Position numbers and translations under genes: made by a program
In this document: piece by piece, positions 14,192 through 16,773 of the stretch
Numbering within the stretch: position 1 is the first letter of the stretch
Layout: each line of letters opens with the position of its first letter
Assembly: GCA_016296985.1 (NCBI GenBank)
Contig: JAEDHM010000015.1
Coordinates: 1 to 16,773 of the forward strand
Length of the DNA: 16,773 nt
Source of the DNA: Clostridia bacterium
GTDB lineage: Bacteria; Bacillota; Clostridia; Christensenellales; CAG-1252
Direction of reading: 5' to 3'
The notes under the pieces: model-generated
What the model was told of the DNA's origin: nothing
Databases searched by the model: none
Seen by the model: only the letters and a program-made list of their open reading frames with translations

Positions 14192-14852
14192 ATCCTTTTG
14201 CGAGGAAATAAAAGTACTTAACGAGGAAATAAACCAAACCCAAGGCCGAATTGCGGTTATGGAGAAGGGAAATACACCGGTAAAGCCCAAAATCAAAATA
14301 ATGTGGGCAATGACTTTTATCGTTGCATTGGTCCTTGTGGGTATTATGCTTTACGCCATGGACAAGCCCGGACTTATCCTTATTTACGTGGCTTGCGGTT
14401 TGACTGTATTATACGTTGCTTATTACGTTTACGAGGCGCTTCCCGTAAGAAAAGCCAACCAAAACGCCAGAGTTTTATACAATGCGGTGATAAAAAGACT
14501 TGATACCCTGACTGAAAGAAAAAGCGCAATGTTAGAAAGTTATGCAAGGGAAAAGGGCGGTATATCCGCTCGCCGTGTGGACAAGCCCTGTCAGTGCGCC
14601 CTTTTCAAAGAGGAAAACAATATGATTTTGCTTTCAATTCAAAGCGAGATCGAAACTTGTGAAATATCCCTTGAAGAGATAAAATATATCGCCACCACAA
14701 ATCAACTTGTGGAAAAACGTATAATTTTCCAAGGGGACAGCCCAACTCCTTATACTCGAATAATCCTACGTGACGACAGTGAAATATGGTTTGTTGAAGA
14801 GGCCTATTCAGAGATAATCAACCTTTTCCCCGATAAACAACTTGAACAATAA
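14178..14852 (+). CDS. Two-helix membrane protein with cytoplasmic C-terminal domain
   Basis: This is a 224-residue protein of unknown function and the last gene of the long operon. Residues 5-30 are a likely coiled coil, membrane segments lie at about 41-60 and 64-86, and residues 95-125 look like a second coiled coil. The remainder (about 140-224) is a soluble alpha/beta region with alternating strands (NNMILLSIQSE, RIIFQGDS, TRIILRDDSEIWFV) that could be a PH-like or similar small domain. The ATG at 14178 is chosen because AAGGAG at 14165-14170 lies 7 bases upstream; a longer in-frame start at 14118 lies deep inside lysC and lacks such a site. It overlaps the end of lysC by 14 bases, so the two are coupled. 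Confidence 0.82.
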   Translation: MILDESFCEEIKVLNEEINQTQGRIAVMEKGNTPVKPKIKIMWAMTFIVALVLVGIMLYAMDKPGLILIYVACGLTVLYVAYYVYEALPVRKANQNARVLYNAVIKRLDTLTERKSAMLESYAREKGGISARRVDKPCQCALFKEENNMILLSIQSEIETCEISLEEIKYIATTNQLVEKRIIFQGDSPTPYTRIILRDDSEIWFVEEAYSEIINLFPDKQLEQ

Positions 14853-14890
14853 TCCAATTTTCCTACAATCAGTAATACAAAAGAAAAAAA

Positions 14891-14915
14891 TGCGAAAGAA
14901 ATTTCGCATTTTTTT
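14891..14915 (+). terminator. Intrinsic terminator of the long operon
   Basis: TGCGAAA (14891-14897) and TTTCGCA (14902-14908) form a perfect 7-bp stem with a GAAA loop. It is preceded by A7 and followed by T7, a strong terminator that could also work on the minus strand. Confidence 0.93.
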
Positions 14916-14916
14916 A

Positions 14917-14945
14917 TTGACAAGATAAAATCTCTGTCGTATAAT
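14917..14945 (+). promoter_or_regulatory. Consensus promoter of the csoR operon
   Basis: A perfect TTGACA (14917-14922) and a perfect TATAAT (14940-14945) are 17 bases apart, directly after the preceding terminator's T tract. A promoter this strong needs a repressor, and the palindrome at 14953-14973 lies over the expected transcription start. Confidence 0.92.
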
Positions 14946-14952
14946 CAAAATA

Positions 14953-14973
14953 TACCCCTCCCCCTGAGGGGTA
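14953..14973 (+). promoter_or_regulatory. Probable CsoR operator
   Basis: TACCCCT (14953-14959) and AGGGGTA (14967-14973) form a perfect 7-bp inverted repeat with a C-rich 7-base spacer; the last five spacer-side bases also make CCCCT-G-AGGGG at 14961-14971. CsoR/RcnR-type repressors recognise paired C/G tracts flanked by TA-containing ends. The site starts 8 bases after the -10, so a bound tetramer would block the polymerase until metal binding releases it. Confidence 0.75.
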
Positions 14974-14985
14974 GGGAGGTAATAT

Positions 14986-15255
14986 ATGGACTGTATGTGT
15001 CAAGAAGAAATAAAAAAGATTAAAGCAAGGCTTGCAACCTCGGCAGGGCATTTGAAAAGCATTGCCGAAATGTTGGAAACGCAACCTTGCGATGCGGTGT
15101 TACAACAACTTTTGGCAGTTGAATCCAACATACGAAATACGGGAAGACTTATTTTGAAAAGCCACCTTACCCACTGTGTTGCAAAGGATATTCAAAAGGG
15201 CGACAGCGCAAGTTTAGAAAAATTCACATCGGTTTTGGACAAGTATTTATTATAA
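14986..15255 (+). CDS. csoR: CsoR-family metal-sensing repressor
   Basis: This is an 89-residue all-helical DUF156 (CsoR/RcnR/FrmR) repressor. It binds the operator as a tetramer and leaves when Cu(I) binds. The metal ligands of copper-type CsoR are present with exact spacing: C35, then H60 and C64 in KSHLTHCV, matching the C-H-C set of the M. tuberculosis protein. Two extra cysteines at residues 3 and 5 lie in the flexible N-terminus. The C-H-C set argues against a formaldehyde (FrmR) or nickel/cobalt (RcnR) role. A GGGAGG site at 14974-14979 precedes the ATG. The P-type ATPase gene begins 13 bases after the stop, so sensor and pump share one transcript. Confidence 0.94.
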   Translation: MDCMCQEEIKKIKARLATSAGHLKSIAEMLETQPCDAVLQQLLAVESNIRNTGRLILKSHLTHCVAKDIQKGDSASLEKFTSVLDKYLL

Positions 15256-15268
15256 GGATATATATATT

Positions 15269-16773
15269 ATGGATAAGAATATTGAAGAAAATAAAAAAGA
15301 GTGTTGCCTAAGCGATAATTCTTCTGAAAAAGAGTGTTGCTGTCACGGCAAAGAAAATCACGACCACAAAGGCGAGTGCCATTGCCACGACAATAAAGAT
15401 CACGACCACAAAGAGGATTGTTGCTGTCATAGTAAAGGCGAAACGGAAATCGAGTGCCATTGCCATGATAAAGAAGAGGATAGCAGTTGTTGTGGTATCG
15501 GCGAGCATAAGCATCAAGAGGTAGGATGTTGTTGCTGTGGCGAGGGCGAGAAAAAGAGCGGTTTGAAAGGTGAGATAATCAAACTTGCTATTTCCCTTGT
15601 ATTTTTGGTACTGGGCTTTTTCAACTGGCATCATATCGGTTTTGCTCCTTTCTATTACGTAAATCCTGCTTGGGTTGCGGTTATCATTTGCGGTTTACCC
15701 ATTTTTATCACTGCGGTAAAAACTTTGGCGAAAAAAAAGGTAAAGGTACCCGTGCTTATTTCCACCGCAATGCTTGCTTGTATCGCATTGGAAATTCTAG
15801 GCTTTTTCGTGGATATATCCGCAGGCTCTCACAGTCATAGTTACGTTTTCGCTGCAGGTGAAGTTGCTTGGCTTATGACTTTAGGGCAAATGATCGAGTC
15901 CTTTACCGTAAAAAAGACGAGGTCGGGAATCGAGGCGTTGCTTAACCTTATCCCCAAAGAGGCAAACGTAAAAACTGAAAGCGGTTTTGAAAAGCGAGAG
16001 ATTTCTCAAATCAAGGTTGGGGACGTGGTGTTGGTGAAAGCGGGTGAGATGATTGCCGTTGACGGTAACGTTTTACTTGGCGATACTTCTGTCAATCAAT
16101 CTTCTGTAACAGGCGAATCCCTTCCCGTCGACAAAGGGGTAGGCGATTTCGTTTACGGCGGTACCTTCAACGTAAGCGGTTCAATCGAGGTTGAGGTAAC
16201 AAAACCCGTCAAAGAAATGACCGTTGCAAAAATGGCTGAATTGGTGGAAGAAGCATCGGGTACAAAGGCTCCCATCGCTATGGTTGCCGACAAATGGGCG
16301 TCAGTAATCGTACCCAGCGCAATTATTTTGGCAATCGTAGTCGGTCTTGTTTCCGCTTTCGCTTTCCATTTAAGTTGGAGCGATGCTTTGGTAAGGGGCG
16401 TAACCATATTGGTTGTATTTTGTCCTTGCTCTCTTGCGCTTGCAACCCCCACCGCGCTATCCGCAGGCCTAGGCTATGGAGCAAAACACGGTATTTTGAT
16501 AAAAAGCGGTACGGCTTTGGAAACTTTAGCAGGCACCACGGTCGTCGCCTTTGACAAGACTGGCACTTTAACCAAGGGCGAGGTGGTTTTGAAAGAAGTT
16601 TGTACCGATATGGAGAAGCGTACACTTTTAGAATACGTTTCCGCCGTCGAGCAATATTCCGACCATCCTTTGGCAAAGGCGGTAATCAATTATATCGACT
16701 TTACTCCTAAAGCAATTGCTCAAACCAACACCGTTGGTGGCGTTGGCATAGGAGGCAAGGTGGACGACGTGGA
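15269..16773 (+). CDS. CPC-type heavy-metal P-type ATPase, probably copper exporter (3' end outside window)
   Basis: The reading frame is open from the ATG at 15269 to the window end (501 complete codons). Residues 1-97 are a Cys/His-rich tail in place of an HMA domain. Membrane segments lie at about 102-118, 132-150, 158-178 and 190-210, followed by the actuator domain with TGES (281-284), two further segments, the metal-site CPC (385-387) in CPCSLALATP, the phosphorylated D429 in DKTGT (429-433) and the P1B marker HP (466-467). The CPC-x6-P context resembles Cu(I) P1B-1 pumps, and the csoR gene directly upstream agrees; Zn/Cd/Ag transport is not excluded. AAGGA at 15254-15258 overlaps the csoR stop and lies 10 bases before the ATG. 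The nucleotide-binding domain is cut by the window edge. Confidence 0.93.
   Translation, partial: MDKNIEENKKECCLSDNSSEKECCCHGKENHDHKGECHCHDNKDHDHKEDCCCHSKGETEIECHCHDKEEDSSCCGIGEHKHQEVGCCCCGEGEKKSGLKGEIIKLAISLVFLVLGFFNWHHIGFAPFYYVNPAWVAVIICGLPIFITAVKTLAKKKVKVPVLISTAMLACIALEILGFFVDISAGSHSHSYVFAAGEVAWLMTLGQMIESFTVKKTRSGIEALLNLIPKEANVKTESGFEKREISQIKVGDVVLVKAGEMIAVDGNVLLGDTSVNQSSVTGESLPVDKGVGDFVYGGTFNVSGSIEVEVTKPVKEMTVAKMAELVEEASGTKAPIAMVADKWASVIVPSAIILAIVVGLVSAFAFHLSWSDALVRGVTILVVFCPCSLALATPTALSAGLGYGAKHGILIKSGTALETLAGTTVVAFDKTGTLTKGEVVLKEVCTDMEKRTLLEYVSAVEQYSDHPLAKAVINYIDFTPKAIAQTNTVGGVGIGGKVDDV
15302..15538 (+). repeat. Repetitive Cys/His-rich N-terminal domain of the ATPase
   Basis: Codons 12-90 encode 18 Cys and 12 His. 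CCCH and CHCH boxes alternate: E-CCCH at 22-26, E-CHCH at 36-40, D-CCCH at 50-54 and E-CHCH at 62-66, separated by HDHK or acidic spacers, with later CC and CCCC clusters. The DNA shows the duplication: CACGACCACAAAG at 15359 and 15401 (42 bases apart), TGTTGCTGTCA at 15335 and 15419 (84 bases apart), and GAGTGCCATTGCCA at 15374 and 15452. The 42-base unit equals 14 codons, so the region grew by in-frame tandem duplication. It is probably an intrinsically disordered metal-binding tail. Confidence 0.88.

Noticed and set aside
15302..15540. Short direct repeats as a possible CRISPR array
   Set aside because: The repeats are in-frame, coding, of uneven spacing and diverged; they are a protein repeat. 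No CRISPR array or cas gene was seen in the window.
15308..15634. Minus-strand 108-residue open frame rich in Ala, Val and Phe that looks like a membrane protein
   Set aside because: It is the antisense of the Cys/His-rich tail of the ATPase; the hydrophobic look comes from reversing CAC/TGC/GAC-rich codons. It has no ribosome binding site.
1..16773. tRNA, rRNA, insertion sequence or phage genes
   Set aside because: I looked for these in the gaps and found no cloverleaf, rRNA core motif, transposase, integrase or structural phage gene that could be supported.

Overview
The window looks like a chromosomal segment of a low-to-middle-GC Bacillota bacterium, probably an anaerobic, uncultured gut-type member of Clostridia. 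The reasons are the strong GGAGG-type ribosome binding sites, sigma-A-like promoters (TTGACA-17-TATAAT), T-tailed intrinsic terminators, a CdaA-type c-di-AMP synthase, a CsoR/P-type ATPase pair, and the three-gene GlpA-like/FAD-oxidoreductase/DUF1667 set common in Clostridia. This assignment is inference from gene content; no rRNA or other definitive marker is present.

Bases 1-5235 are an accessory region of mostly small genes of unknown function. A promoter at 17-45 leads into a broken YwqG-like (DUF1963) gene, a small zinc-ribbon protein and a small beta-rich protein, ending in a terminator shared with a convergent AraC-type regulator that carries a GyrI-like sensor domain. Next come a small Cro/C1-type repressor with a repeat-rich promoter, a short gene broken by two frameshifts, a 74-residue protein, a second small beta-rich protein, a 351-residue helical protein and a full-length DUF1963-type protein closed by a strong terminator. 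Two relationships tie this region together. The 74-residue protein is a stand-alone version of the C-terminal domain of the 351-residue protein. The first and last genes share the DUF1963 C-terminus. It reads as a partly decayed array of small accessory genes, possibly an immunity- or defence-type array, but no toxin or nuclease is visible.

Bases 5236-14915 form one apparent housekeeping operon. It has a single good promoter (5377-5406), ten genes on the + strand with overlaps or gaps of 12 bases or fewer, and one terminator (14891-14915). Gene order is inorganic pyrophosphatase, GlpA-like FAD dehydrogenase with a [2Fe-2S] domain, NAD/FAD oxidoreductase, DUF1667 cysteine protein, DNA polymerase III delta, a six-helix membrane protein, CdaA, a DUF1015 protein, aspartate kinase and a two-helix membrane protein. 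The operon mixes redox metabolism, replication, second-messenger synthesis and amino acid biosynthesis. CdaA is not next to its usual partners CdaR/YbbR and GlmM.

Bases 14917-16773 are a metal-resistance operon. A consensus promoter overlaps a C/G-tract palindrome that is a likely CsoR operator. It is followed by csoR with an intact C-H-C metal site, and by a CPC-type P-type ATPase that runs off the window end. The ATPase has no ordinary N-terminal HMA domain. It carries instead a repetitive Cys/His-rich tail with 18 Cys and 12 His in 79 residues.
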